Positions 1 through 6,341 of a stretch of DNA of 6,341 bases are shown here, piece after piece. The stretch is taken from NCBI GenBank assembly GCA_003451785.1, contig DMJL01000234.1, positions 1 through 6,341 of the forward strand, read 5' to 3'. The translations under genes and the position numbers were made by a program. The notes under the pieces were generated by a model that did not search any database, was not told the origin of the DNA, and saw only the letters and a program-made list of their open reading frames with translations. Origin of the DNA: Bacteroidales bacterium (GTDB lineage Bacteria > Bacteroidota > Bacteroidia > Bacteroidales > UBA7960). Position 1 is the stretch's first letter. Each line of letters opens with the position of its first letter.

Positions 1-33
1 GATTTACCAAAGTAGAACTAATCAGCACACCAA

Positions 34-2664
34 TTACTTTCCTAAGAGCCTTTTTATCTCATTGAGCTTTAGAAGGGCTTCAACTGGAGTAAGGGTGTTG
101 ATATCTAAGGTTATGATTTGGTCTCGTATTTGTTCGAGCAATGGGTCGTTGAGCTGAAAAAAGCTCAATTGCATGTTTTGTTCTTTTTTGGTTTTGCCCT
201 TCTCTGCCGTAAAACCACTTTGTGTTAGCTCCTCGTGGCTATGATCTTTCTCTAACCGCGACATAATTTGTTTGGCTCTTTCGATAACCCTGTGTGGCAT
301 ACCGGCCATGCGGGCCACATGAATACCAAAGCTATGCTCGCTGCCACCAGGTACAAGCTTTCGCATAAAAATGATTTGGTTGTTCAACTCCTTGATAGAT
401 ACGCTGAAGTTTTTCACTCTTGGAAACAATGCAGCCATTTCATTGAGTTCATGATAATGGGTTGCAAAGAGGGTTTTGGCCTTTAGCATAGGGTGCTCAT
501 GCAGAAACTCTACAATTGCCCATGCAATACTTATTCCATCATAGGTGCTGGTACCTCTGCCTATTTCGTCCAACAGAATAAGGCTTCGATTGGATATGTT
601 GTTGAGAATGCTGGCTGTCTCATTCATTTCTACCATGAAAGTAGATTCGCCCGATGCGATATTGTCGGATGCGCCTACGCGTGTAAATATTTTGTCTATC
701 AATCCGAGCTTTGCTTTTTTTGCAGGCACAAAGCTGCCTGCTTGTGCCATGAGGGCGATGAGGGCCGTTTGGCGCAACAGGGCGGATTTACCCGACATAT
801 TTGGCCCGGTGATGATGAGTATCTGCTTATTGTCGTTGTCCAACAACACATCGTTCTCAATATACTCTTCGCCAGGCGGCAAGCGTTGTTCGATCACCGG
901 ATGGCGACCGCCACGGATATCCAAAGTAAATGAATCGTTTATTTCCGGACGCGAATACTGATATTGCCCTGCCACTTTTGCAAAGCATAGCAACACATCG
1001 AGATAGCCTACCCAGCCGGCATTGGTCTGTATGGGCTGAATGTATTCCTGTATAGCAGCAACCAAAGCATTATACAATTCTTCTTCTTTTGCCAGAATTT
1101 GGTCCTCGGCTGTGAGAATTTTGGCTTCGTATTCCTTTAGCTCTGGCAGAGTAAATCTCTCACAATTCACCAAGGTTTGCTTCCGCTCCCAGTTTTCGGG
1201 AATTTTATCCTTGTGGGTGTTGGTTACTTCTATGTAATACCCAAACACATTGTTGAAAGAAATCTTGATATTGGGTATTCCGGTGCGCTCCATTTCCCTT
1301 TGCCTTAGGCCTGACAGGTAGTCTTTACCCGAATGGGCTATCATTCGCAATTCATCAAGCTCGGCGCTTACACCATTGGCTATCACATTGCCCTTGGTTA
1401 TCAATGCCGATGGCTCGGGCATTAGTTCATTAGCAATTCTCTGTCTTATGAGCAAGCATGGATTGAGTTGATCCCCTGCTTTGAGCATTGGAGTACACGA
1501 ACTCTCTAAACACAAGGTTCTTATGGGTTCAATGGCATCTAATGCCCTTTGTATCTGTAGCACTTCCCTTGGGTTTACTTTGCCTACTGCCACTCGCGAG
1601 ATGAGCCTTTCCAGATCGCCCACCTGCCTTATCAGCACATCGAGCGTCTCTGCGTGTTCCTTATGGTCGAGCAGATACTGCACCACATCGTGCCTCTCAC
1701 CAATTTGCTTTACATCTTTCAATGGAAGCACTATCCATCTGCGAAGCAGGCGGCTGCCCATGGGGGAAACAGTATGGTCGAGCACATGAATCAGCGAGGC
1801 AGAATGCTCATTGTTGGAGTGCAATATTTCAAGATTTCGTATGGTGAATCTATCCAACCACACATACTGGCTTTCGTCAATGCGGGCAATTCGGTTAATG
1901 TGTGCCACCTGATTGTGCCTGGTTTCTGAGAGATAGTGCATCACAGCACCCGCAGCAACTATACCTCTATGCAATGCATCAATACCAAACCCCTTGAGCG
2001 AGAAAGTGCCAAAATGCCGCAGCAACAGATCGTCAGCAAATTCGCGAGTAAAAACCCAATCGTCGAATGTGGTGGTAAAAAATTTACTACCATACTGCTC
2101 CTGAAATCTCTTCAACTGATTTTTTTGCACCACCACTTCACTGGGTTTAAAGCTTTGGAGCAATTTGTCAACATACTCTGTTCTTCCTTGGTCGGCAAGG
2201 AACTCACCGGTAGAAACATCTAAGAAGGCAACTCCTGTAAGATCGTCGGTGATATGCAATGCTGCAAGAAAATTATTCTCCTTATGGTTTAGCACCTTGT
2301 CGGTGAATGCAATACCGGGTGTAACCAATTCGGTAACTCCCCTTTTCACAATCTTCTTTGTGAGTTTTGGGTCTTCCAATTGCTCGCAAATAGCTACACG
2401 CATTCCGGCTTTCACCAACTTGGGCAGATAGGTATCGAGGGAATGGTAAGGGAATCCGGCCAATTCTACAAAGGATGCTGCCCCATTGGCACGGCGAGTA
2501 AGCACAATCCCCAAAATCTCCGAAGCCTTTTTGGCATCTTCACCAAATGTTTCATAGAAATCGCCGACCCGAAACAGCAATAGAGCATCTGGGTGCTTGG
2601 TTTTTATGGTATAGTACTGCCGCATAAGCGGAGTTTCTACAATGGTGCGGTCGGTATGTGCCAA
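34..2664 (-). CDS. mutS: DNA mismatch repair ATPase MutS, complete
   Basis: MutS finds base mismatches and small loops after replication and, once ATP-bound, recruits MutL in the cytoplasm. The 876-residue product is close to the usual length. The mismatch-reading Phe-Tyr-Glu is at residues 36-38 in GDFYETF. Connector, lever and clamp regions follow (about 130-560). The ATPase domain has a P-loop GPNMSGKSA (620-628), the signature GESTF (from 672), Walker B LILLDE (695-700) and the ATHYHE histidine motif (about 734-739). Near the C-terminus QLSFF (832-836) resembles a beta-clamp binding motif, followed by the LTPVEAL tetramerisation-type tail. The start taken is TTG at 2664, giving an N-terminus MAHTDRTIVETPLMRQYY in which the FYE motif has the E. 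coli numbering; the first in-frame ATG (residue 14) would cut into the conserved TPLMRQY block. No Shine-Dalgarno is seen. The gene appears intact and is transcribed alone, away from the tRNA and era. Identity is certain; only the start is open. Confidence 0.98.
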   Translation of the reverse strand: MAHTDRTIVETPLMRQYYTIKTKHPDALLLFRVGDFYETFGEDAKKASEILGIVLTRRANGAASFVELAGFPYHSLDTYLPKLVKAGMRVAICEQLEDPKLTKKIVKRGVTELVTPGIAFTDKVLNHKENNFLAALHITDDLTGVAFLDVSTGEFLADQGRTEYVDKLLQSFKPSEVVVQKNQLKRFQEQYGSKFFTTTFDDWVFTREFADDLLLRHFGTFSLKGFGIDALHRGIVAAGAVMHYLSETRHNQVAHINRIARIDESQYVWLDRFTIRNLEILHSNNEHSASLIHVLDHTVSPMGSRLLRRWIVLPLKDVKQIGERHDVVQYLLDHKEHAETLDVLIRQVGDLERLISRVAVGKVNPREVLQIQRALDAIEPIRTLCLESSCTPMLKAGDQLNPCLLIRQRIANELMPEPSALITKGNVIANGVSAELDELRMIAHSGKDYLSGLRQREMERTGIPNIKISFNNVFGYYIEVTNTHKDKIPENWERKQTLVNCERFTLPELKEYEAKILTAEDQILAKEEELYNALVAAIQEYIQPIQTNAGWVGYLDVLLCFAKVAGQYQYSRPEINDSFTLDIRGGRHPVIEQRLPPGEEYIENDVLLDNDNKQILIITGPNMSGKSALLRQTALIALMAQAGSFVPAKKAKLGLIDKIFTRVGASDNIASGESTFMVEMNETASILNNISNRSLILLDEIGRGTSTYDGISIAWAIVEFLHEHPMLKAKTLFATHYHELNEMAALFPRVKNFSVSIKELNNQIIFMRKLVPGGSEHSFGIHVARMAGMPHRVIERAKQIMSRLEKDHSHEELTQSGFTAEKGKTKKEQNMQLSFFQLNDPLLEQIRDQIITLDINTLTPVEALLKLNEIKRLLGK

Positions 2665-2683
2665 AACAACGGATTTTAGGACA

Positions 2684-2691
2684 CAAAAATA
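2684..2691 (-). promoter_or_regulatory. mutS: Possible mutS promoter -7 box (TATTTTTG)
   Basis: Read on the minus strand, TATTTTTG matches the Bacteroidota -7 consensus TAnnTTTG and lies about 20 bases upstream of the mutS TTG start, implying a very short leader. No TTTG box stands at the expected 19-base spacing upstream, so this is a half-match in an A/T-rich stretch and could be chance. Confidence 0.35.
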
Positions 2692-2998
2692 AGTAATTCA
2701 TACAATCTCTTAGACTATACTTGCACCTAACATGAATTGCAAATGCTTTCGTTTGCAATCGACCAACCAACTTGAATATCTCAGTTTTCAAAGGTGAAGG
2801 TTCTGCATTAATAAATTATTGAAGTTGCGTTATAACGAAATTTGCTCTTGAAGAAGTTGTTGGTTGTTTGATAACAGCATCTATTGTAATGCAAATTGAC
2901 TAATTGCCATTTGGATGAAACAGGGGACAGTTGGGGGCTATGGGGATGAGAAACTTGGTTGTACTGGTGGTGGTTGTAAAGCCCAATTCTATTGCAAA

Positions 2999-3089
2999 GG
3001 AATTTATTATTCCCGTAAAGTGTGAGATTGAATGGCAGGGCTAAAGCCTTATTTTCTTACTCGTAGCTCCCCCGACCTAAAGGTCGGGG
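2999..3089. repeat. Cluster of three short hairpins, REP-like
   Basis: Three inverted repeats stand in a row. GGAAT/ATTCC (2999-3003, 3009-3013) has a 5-base loop. AGGGC/GCCTT (3037-3041, 3046-3050, one G-T pair) has loop TAAA. CCCCGACC/GGTCGGGG (3070-3077, 3082-3089), a perfect 8-pair stem, also has loop TAAA. The tetranucleotide GTAG lies just before the last one (3063-3066), as in REP elements mobilised by TnpA-REP (RAYT) proteins. The shared loop suggests related non-coding repeats. A terminator is less likely, because the strongest stem is followed only by TTTGTAAATTTT on the plus strand and by no T-run on the minus strand. REP identity is inferred; no partner transposase is in the window. 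Confidence 0.4.
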
Positions 3090-3155
3090 TTTGTAAATTT
3101 TGCAGGCACCATTTTGAATGGCTCAAAGACCGCCAAATCCGATAAAATGCTTCTA

Positions 3156-3239
3156 TTCGACTTCGCTCGGTAAAGGCCCTTGATTCAGCAAGACGCTCCT
3201 CGGTTGGCATTTTGTCATCCTGACCGCAGGGAAGGATCT
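3156..3239. repeat. Dispersed-repeat-like element (GTCATCCTGA family)
   Basis: The stretch GTCATCCTGACCGCAGGG followed by AAGGATCT (3214-3239) resembles a widespread bacterial intergenic repeat whose usual form reads GTCATCCTGAGCGAAGTCGA then AGGATCT. The inverse of the missing central part, TTCGACTTCGCTCGG, lies nearby at 3156-3170. ATCCT/AGGAT (3217-3221, 3233-3237) and CCTG/CAGG (3219-3222, 3227-3230) can pair locally. This looks like a rearranged or mosaic copy. The family match comes from memory of the motif, not from a search. Confidence 0.45.
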
Positions 3240-3352
3240 CATATATTGATTGGTTGTAAATTTCGTCTACAAAATTGTTAAACAAAACCAAAGTCTAATA
3301 AAGGATTGTAGGTTAAGTTATTTTCTGCAATAGAGATAGGCTATAAAACCTA

Positions 3353-3493
3353 TTAAAATTCGGCAAGAAGACAAGTAGCTTCGAAAGATTCAAAACCTTC
3401 ACAATCCCTAAATACTTGTTGGTATGCTTCTTTAGAAAAACTATCGTGGCCGATTAACAACTTCGGACAAACATTAAAAAAACATAAGCCTGT
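3353..3493 (-). pseudogene. Possible C-terminal remnant of a protein gene
   Basis: On the minus strand a 46-codon open stretch runs from an upstream stop (3494-3496) to TAA at 3353-3355. It has no ATG; the only plausible internal start is TTG at 3458-3460. The encoded end, SFSKEAYQQVFRDCEGFES and then FEATCLLAEF, has a balanced, protein-like composition, but I do not recognise a family. Its upstream end runs into the stem of the tRNA terminator, so any original gene would be truncated there. It may equally be repeat DNA that happens to stay open. Confidence 0.2.
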
Positions 3494-3515
3494 CTATCAG
3501 CAGATAAACAGGCTT
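3476..3515 (-). terminator. Intrinsic terminator of the tRNA(fMet) gene
   Basis: A 13-pair stem with one C/A mismatch (arms 3486-3498 and 3503-3515; the outer eight pairs are AAGCCTGT/ACAGGCTT) closes on a 4-base loop. On the minus strand it begins 5 bases after the encoded CCA end and is followed, after a short TATG, by seven Ts (3482-3476). This is a classic rho-independent terminator ending the tRNA transcript before the repeat region. Confidence 0.88.
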
Positions 3516-3520
3516 TAAAT

Positions 3521-3595
<75 letters not shown>

Positions 3596-3610
3596 GTGTT
3601 AATTAGGGTG

Positions 3611-3641
3611 CAAAGTTACACAAAAAAACATCCTACACAAA
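3611..3641 (-). promoter_or_regulatory. Promoter of the tRNA(fMet) gene, TTTG-N19-TAACTTTG
   Basis: On the minus strand TTTG (3641-3638), exactly 19 bases, then TAACTTTG (3618-3611) gives a full match to the Bacteroidota housekeeping sigma consensus TTTG-N19-TAnnTTTG. Transcription would begin near 3604, leaving a leader of roughly 10 bases before the mature tRNA at 3595. It is the best promoter in the window. Confidence 0.8.
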
Positions 3642-3668
3642 CAAAGGTGAAAATTTTTTAAAATAAAC

Positions 3669-3676
3669 TACCTTTG
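3669..3676 (+). promoter_or_regulatory. era: Probable era promoter -7 box (TACCTTTG)
   Basis: TACCTTTG fits TAnnTTTG exactly and is followed by CACCC, as in the opposing tRNA promoter. At the 19-base spacing the upstream bases are GGTG (3646-3649), a poor -33 box, so it may be weaker or need help. A start near 3683 would give era a leader of about 90 bases. Confidence 0.5.
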
Positions 3677-3772
3677 CACCCGATTACCAACTTATTTCCT
3701 AATAGTCAAGGGACAAAAGCACTATTTAGCAGCCCTTGATGGAAAAAACTCCCTGAACCAAATACAAAAGCC

Positions 3773-4651
3773 ATGCACAAAGCCGGATTTGTAAACATCA
3801 TCGGCAAGCCCAATGTGGGCAAATCTACCTTGATGAATGCCTTACTGGGCGAGAAACTCTCTATTATCACACCCAAAGCCCAAACTACCCGACATCGGAT
3901 TCTCGGAATTTGCAATGGCGATAATTATCAAATCGTGTTTTCCGACACCCCAGGAGTGCTCGATCCGGGTTACAAGTTACAGGAATATATGATGCGTGCC
4001 GTAAAAAGCACGATTTTGGATGCCGATGTTTTCATTATCCTAACCGACATTCAAGAAGACTTTAACCATGAAGAGCTTATTGGGCAGATAAATAAGACAG
4101 GGCTTCCGGTGATGTTGCTTATCAACAAAATAGACCTTTCTGAGTTAGACAAAGTGGTTGAAAAAACCGAGTATTGGAAAAATCGATTCCCACAATGGTT
4201 GGTTCTTCCCATTTCGGCACTTGAAAATTTCAACATAGACAAGGTATTGGAGAAGCTCATAGAGCTACTGCCTCCATCCGAGCCATTTTATCCAAAAGAT
4301 GACCTTACCGACAGACCTCAGCGGTTTTTCATTGCCGAAATTGTAAGAGAAAAGATTTTGCTCAACTACCAAAAAGAGATACCCTATTCGGTGGAGGTGG
4401 TTGTAGATTCTTTTCAGGATGAAGAAAGTTTAGTGCGGATTAGGTGTATTATACATGTTTCGCGCGAGAGTCAAAAGGGCATTCTTATCGGGCACAAAGG
4501 AAGCATGTTGAAGAAAATCGGCACAGAGGCGCGCTTAGATATGGAACAATTTCTGGGTAAAAAAACTTTTTTGGAGCTGCATGTGAAGGTGAGCAAAAAC
4601 TGGCGCGAGAGCGACAATCTATTGCGCAGATTTGGCTATTCTGATGTATAG
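3773..4651 (+). CDS. era: GTPase Era, 30S ribosome assembly factor
   Basis: Era is a GTPase that binds the 3' end of 16S rRNA and assists late maturation of the small subunit; it acts in the cytoplasm and near the membrane. The 292-residue product has the family length. The G motifs are GKPNVGKST (11-19), the switch-I threonines in QTTRHR (38-39), DTPG (58-61), NKID (118-121) and SAL (148-150). The C-terminal KH domain carries the GHKG loop (240-243) within GILIGHKGSMLKKIG, and the protein ends soon after the usual NWRES-type tail. The ATG at 3773 begins MHKAGFVNIIG, the conserved start of the G domain, so nothing is missing upstream. No Shine-Dalgarno is present; the leader is A-rich. It is first in a same-strand run with der and the S4-domain gene. 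No oddities. Confidence 0.98.
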   Translation: MHKAGFVNIIGKPNVGKSTLMNALLGEKLSIITPKAQTTRHRILGICNGDNYQIVFSDTPGVLDPGYKLQEYMMRAVKSTILDADVFIILTDIQEDFNHEELIGQINKTGLPVMLLINKIDLSELDKVVEKTEYWKNRFPQWLVLPISALENFNIDKVLEKLIELLPPSEPFYPKDDLTDRPQRFFIAEIVREKILLNYQKEIPYSVEVVVDSFQDEESLVRIRCIIHVSRESQKGILIGHKGSMLKKIGTEARLDMEQFLGKKTFLELHVKVSKNWRESDNLLRRFGYSDV

Positions 4652-4693
4652 CAGCGTTTTTTTTGATGTATTTTAATCTGACACAAATAAATT

Positions 4694-6001
4694 ATGGCAA
4701 ATATTGTTGCCTTGGTGGGTCGCCCCAATGTGGGCAAATCTACCCTTTTCAACCGATTGACCCAAAGCCGTCATGCAATTGTTGATCCCACACCTGGGGT
4801 TACCCGCGACCGTCATTATGGCAAATGCGATTGGAATGGAATAGATTTTTCGGTGATTGACACTGGCGGGTATGTGGTAGGCTCCGACGATATTTTTGAA
4901 GAGCAAATACGAAGACAGGTGTATCTGGCTGTTGAAGAGGCCAATGTCATTCTTTTTCTGGTTGACACCCAAGAAGGTGTTACCCCCATGGACGAAGATG
5001 TGGCGCAAATATTGCGTCGAAGCGGGAAACCTGTTTTGCTGGTGGCCAACAAAGTGGACAGTAGCAAGCATAACGCCGATGCCGCAGGGTTTTATCAATT
5101 GGGCATGGGTGAGGTTTACGCAGTATCGGCTATCAGTGGAAGTGGCACCGGCGATTTGCTCGATGCGGTGGTGGAGTCGCTCAGCAAAGAAGTAGCAGAT
5201 GAGTTTGAGGAAAGCCTTCCGCGTTTTGCCATTATTGGAAGACCCAATGTGGGAAAGTCATCGCTAATCAACGCCCTTATCGGACAAGAACGCAACATTG
5301 TTACTAACATACCCGGAACTACACGGGATTCTATCTATACCCGCTACAAGAGTTTTGGGATGGACTTCTACTTGGTGGATACAGCCGGATTGCGTAAAAA
5401 GGGCAAGGTGAGCGAAGATATAGAGTTTTACTCTGTAATGCGCTCCATAAAAGCCATTGAAAATTCAGATGTGTGCATCCTTTTGATTGATGCCACCCAT
5501 GGCTTTCAAGCTCAAGATCTTAACATATTCAGCCTTGCTGCCCGCAACGGCAAAGGGTTGGTTGTGTTGGTCAACAAATGGGACTTGGTGGAAAAGGATC
5601 ACAAGACTTCAAAGGAATATGAGGCTATTATAAAAGAAGCCATAGCACCCTTTCGGGATGTTCCCATTGTGTTTACTTCGGCTATCACCAAGCAAAGAAT
5701 TTTCAAGGCTATGCAAGATGCCTTGCAAGTGTATCAAAATCGTTTGCAAAAAATATCCACAAGCAAACTCAATGAGGTACTACTTCCTATCATCGAAGCT
5801 ATGCCACCACCTGCTGTGAAAGACAAATATGTGCGCATAAAATACATCACCCAGCTTCCTACGGAGATACCGTCGTTTGCATTTTTTTGCAACCTGCCCC
5901 AATATATTCGCGAGCCTTACGAGAGGTTTCTTGAAAACAAGATACGAGAGAAGTGGAATTTTTCGGGGGTTCCCATAAGGATATTCTTCCGGCAGAAATA
6001 A
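4694..6001 (+). CDS. der: GTPase Der (EngA), 50S ribosome assembly factor
   Basis: Der has two consecutive GTPase domains and a C-terminal KH-like domain, and is needed to assemble the large ribosomal subunit. In the 435-residue product, domain 1 has GRPNVGKST (9-17), DTGG (56-59) and NKVD (119-122); domain 2 has GRPNVGKSS (182-190), PGTTRD (207-212), DTAG (229-232) and NKWD (294-297). The remainder, about 345-435, is the KH-like part, ending in GVPIRIFFRQK as is typical. The length is standard. The ATG at 4694 starts the first beta strand directly. The 42-base gap after era holds a run of eight Ts (4657-4664) but no stem before it, and no good promoter, so read-through from era is likely. 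The S4-domain gene starts 5 bases after the stop. Confidence 0.98.
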   Translation: MANIVALVGRPNVGKSTLFNRLTQSRHAIVDPTPGVTRDRHYGKCDWNGIDFSVIDTGGYVVGSDDIFEEQIRRQVYLAVEEANVILFLVDTQEGVTPMDEDVAQILRRSGKPVLLVANKVDSSKHNADAAGFYQLGMGEVYAVSAISGSGTGDLLDAVVESLSKEVADEFEESLPRFAIIGRPNVGKSSLINALIGQERNIVTNIPGTTRDSIYTRYKSFGMDFYLVDTAGLRKKGKVSEDIEFYSVMRSIKAIENSDVCILLIDATHGFQAQDLNIFSLAARNGKGLVVLVNKWDLVEKDHKTSKEYEAIIKEAIAPFRDVPIVFTSAITKQRIFKAMQDALQVYQNRLQKISTSKLNEVLLPIIEAMPPPAVKDKYVRIKYITQLPTEIPSFAFFCNLPQYIREPYERFLENKIREKWNFSGVPIRIFFRQK

Positions 6002-6006
6002 GCATC

Positions 6007-6341
6007 ATGAACGGGTCATCGGAGTCGGTATTGCGCATTGATAAATGGCTTTGGGCAGTGAGGTTATTTAAAACCCGAAGCTTAGCGAGCGAAGCCTGTA
6101 GGACAGCCAAGGTTACGATAGAAGGCAAACCTGTAAAACCATCGCGAGAAGTGCAAGTAGGCATGAAGATAATGCTTCGCGAAGGCCCCCTAACCCGCAC
6201 TGTGGAGGTGAAGGCAGTACCACCCAATAGAGTAGGAGCAAAACTTGTAGCTGATTTTCTTATAGATCACACACCCATGGAGGAGTATGAGAAGTTGAAA
6301 ATCATCAAGGAATCGCCTTTGGCACGCTTGCGTGGTGAAGG
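6007..6341 (+). CDS. S4-domain RNA-binding protein, Hsp15-like (partial)
   Basis: Only the first 111 codons are present; the frame is still open at the window edge. Residues 10-70 form an S4 RNA-binding domain: RIDKWLWAVRLFKTRSLASE is followed by a GKPVKPSREV turn and VGMKIML. This arrangement fits Hsp15 (HslR/YrfH), a small protein that binds free 50S subunits carrying stalled nascent chains. Residues 84-111, including DHTPMEEYEKL and a basic stretch, match the extended tail common in Bacteroidota members; a further basic tail probably lies beyond the window. ATG at 6007 is the only sensible start, 5 bases after the der stop, so it is almost certainly cotranscribed and perhaps translationally coupled. 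Other S4 proteins (RluB or RsuA types) are less likely because the S4 domain here is not followed by a pseudouridine synthase domain. Confidence 0.85.
   Translation, partial: MNGSSESVLRIDKWLWAVRLFKTRSLASEACRTAKVTIEGKPVKPSREVQVGMKIMLREGPLTRTVEVKAVPPNRVGAKLVADFLIDHTPMEEYEKLKIIKESPLARLRGE

Larger units (their letters stand above)
2665..3475. other. Long intergenic region without a convincing gene
   Basis: About 810 bases between mutS and the tRNA terminator. Reading frames here are short, lack recognisable motifs and often run through repeat-like DNA. Visible structure includes an inverted repeat ATTGCAAA/TTTGCAAT (2736-2743 and 2752-2759), a perfect palindrome CGTTATAACG (2828-2837), three G-runs (2923-2945), hairpins with TAAA loops (3037-3089), a dispersed-repeat-like stretch (3156-3239) and a possible broken frame (3353-3493). 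TGGTTGTAAA occurs twice (2971 and 3251). I recognise no SRP RNA, 6S RNA, tmRNA or RNase P RNA. The overall look is of decayed repeat DNA rather than a functional locus. Confidence 0.6.

Noticed and set aside
493..961. Two long plus-strand frames opposite mutS
   Set aside because: They are antisense to the MutS ATPase domain, and their length is explained by codon bias of the real gene.
2552..2791. 79-codon minus-strand frame overlapping the 5' end of mutS
   Set aside because: It lies in another frame over the conserved mutS N-terminus and has no family features.
2971..3260. Direct repeat TGGTTGTAAA as a target-site duplication of an inserted element
   Set aside because: The motif is low in complexity, related TTGGTTGT copies occur at 2860 and 2955, and no transposase or terminal inverted repeats flank the interval.
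3049..3291. 80-codon minus-strand frame in the intergenic region
   Set aside because: It runs through the TAAA-loop hairpin and the GTCATCCTGA-type repeat, has no recognisable domain, and its composition follows the repeats rather than a protein.
2665..3475. CRISPR array or known structured RNA in the long intergenic region
   Set aside because: There are no regularly spaced identical repeats and no conserved cores of 6S RNA, tmRNA, SRP RNA or RNase P RNA that I can see.
3739..3756. Five-codon upstream frame (MEKTP) in the era leader
   Set aside because: Too short to judge, no initiation signal, and easily chance in a 90-base leader.
4652..4693. Terminator between era and der because of the run of eight Ts
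   Set aside because: There is no stem-forming sequence before the Ts, so it does not fit an intrinsic terminator.
5859..6227. 122-codon minus-strand frame
   Set aside because: It is antisense to the der 3' end and the S4-domain gene, both of which have clear conserved motifs.

Overview
The window looks like ordinary chromosomal DNA from a member of the Bacteroidota. Three things point there. Start codons lack Shine-Dalgarno sequences and sit behind A/T-rich leaders. Promoter-like sites fit the Bacteroidota consensus TTTG-N19-TAnnTTTG. MutS, Era, Der and the S4-domain protein carry sequence features I associate with that phylum. I cannot name a genus from the sequence.

Layout, left to right. 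Positions 34-2664 (minus strand) hold a complete mutS gene for mismatch repair, read from a probable TTG start. Positions 2665-3475 have no convincing gene. They contain small hairpins with TAAA loops, a dispersed-repeat-like stretch related to the GTCATCCTGA...AAGGATCT family, a G-run patch and a possible fragment of a broken reading frame. Positions 3476-3595 (minus) are an initiator tRNA(fMet) with an encoded CCA end and a strong intrinsic terminator. The next ~175 bases are a divergent promoter region serving the tRNA (minus) and era (plus). Positions 3773-4651 are era, 4694-6001 are der (double-GTPase EngA), and 6007 to the window end is the start of an S4-domain RNA-binding protein of the Hsp15 type.

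The right-hand genes form a coherent translation group. Era helps mature the 30S subunit, Der helps assemble the 50S subunit, and the S4 protein probably binds rRNA or stalled 50S subunits. They share a strand with short gaps (42 and 5 bases) and are probably one operon. The initiator tRNA is transcribed away from them, from a promoter whose -7 and start region mirrors the one proposed for era. mutS is a separate unit facing the other way.

I found no convincing undescribed system. The points most worth a second look are the mirrored promoter pair, the hairpin and repeat cluster between mutS and the tRNA, and the T1/T72 ends of the initiator tRNA.
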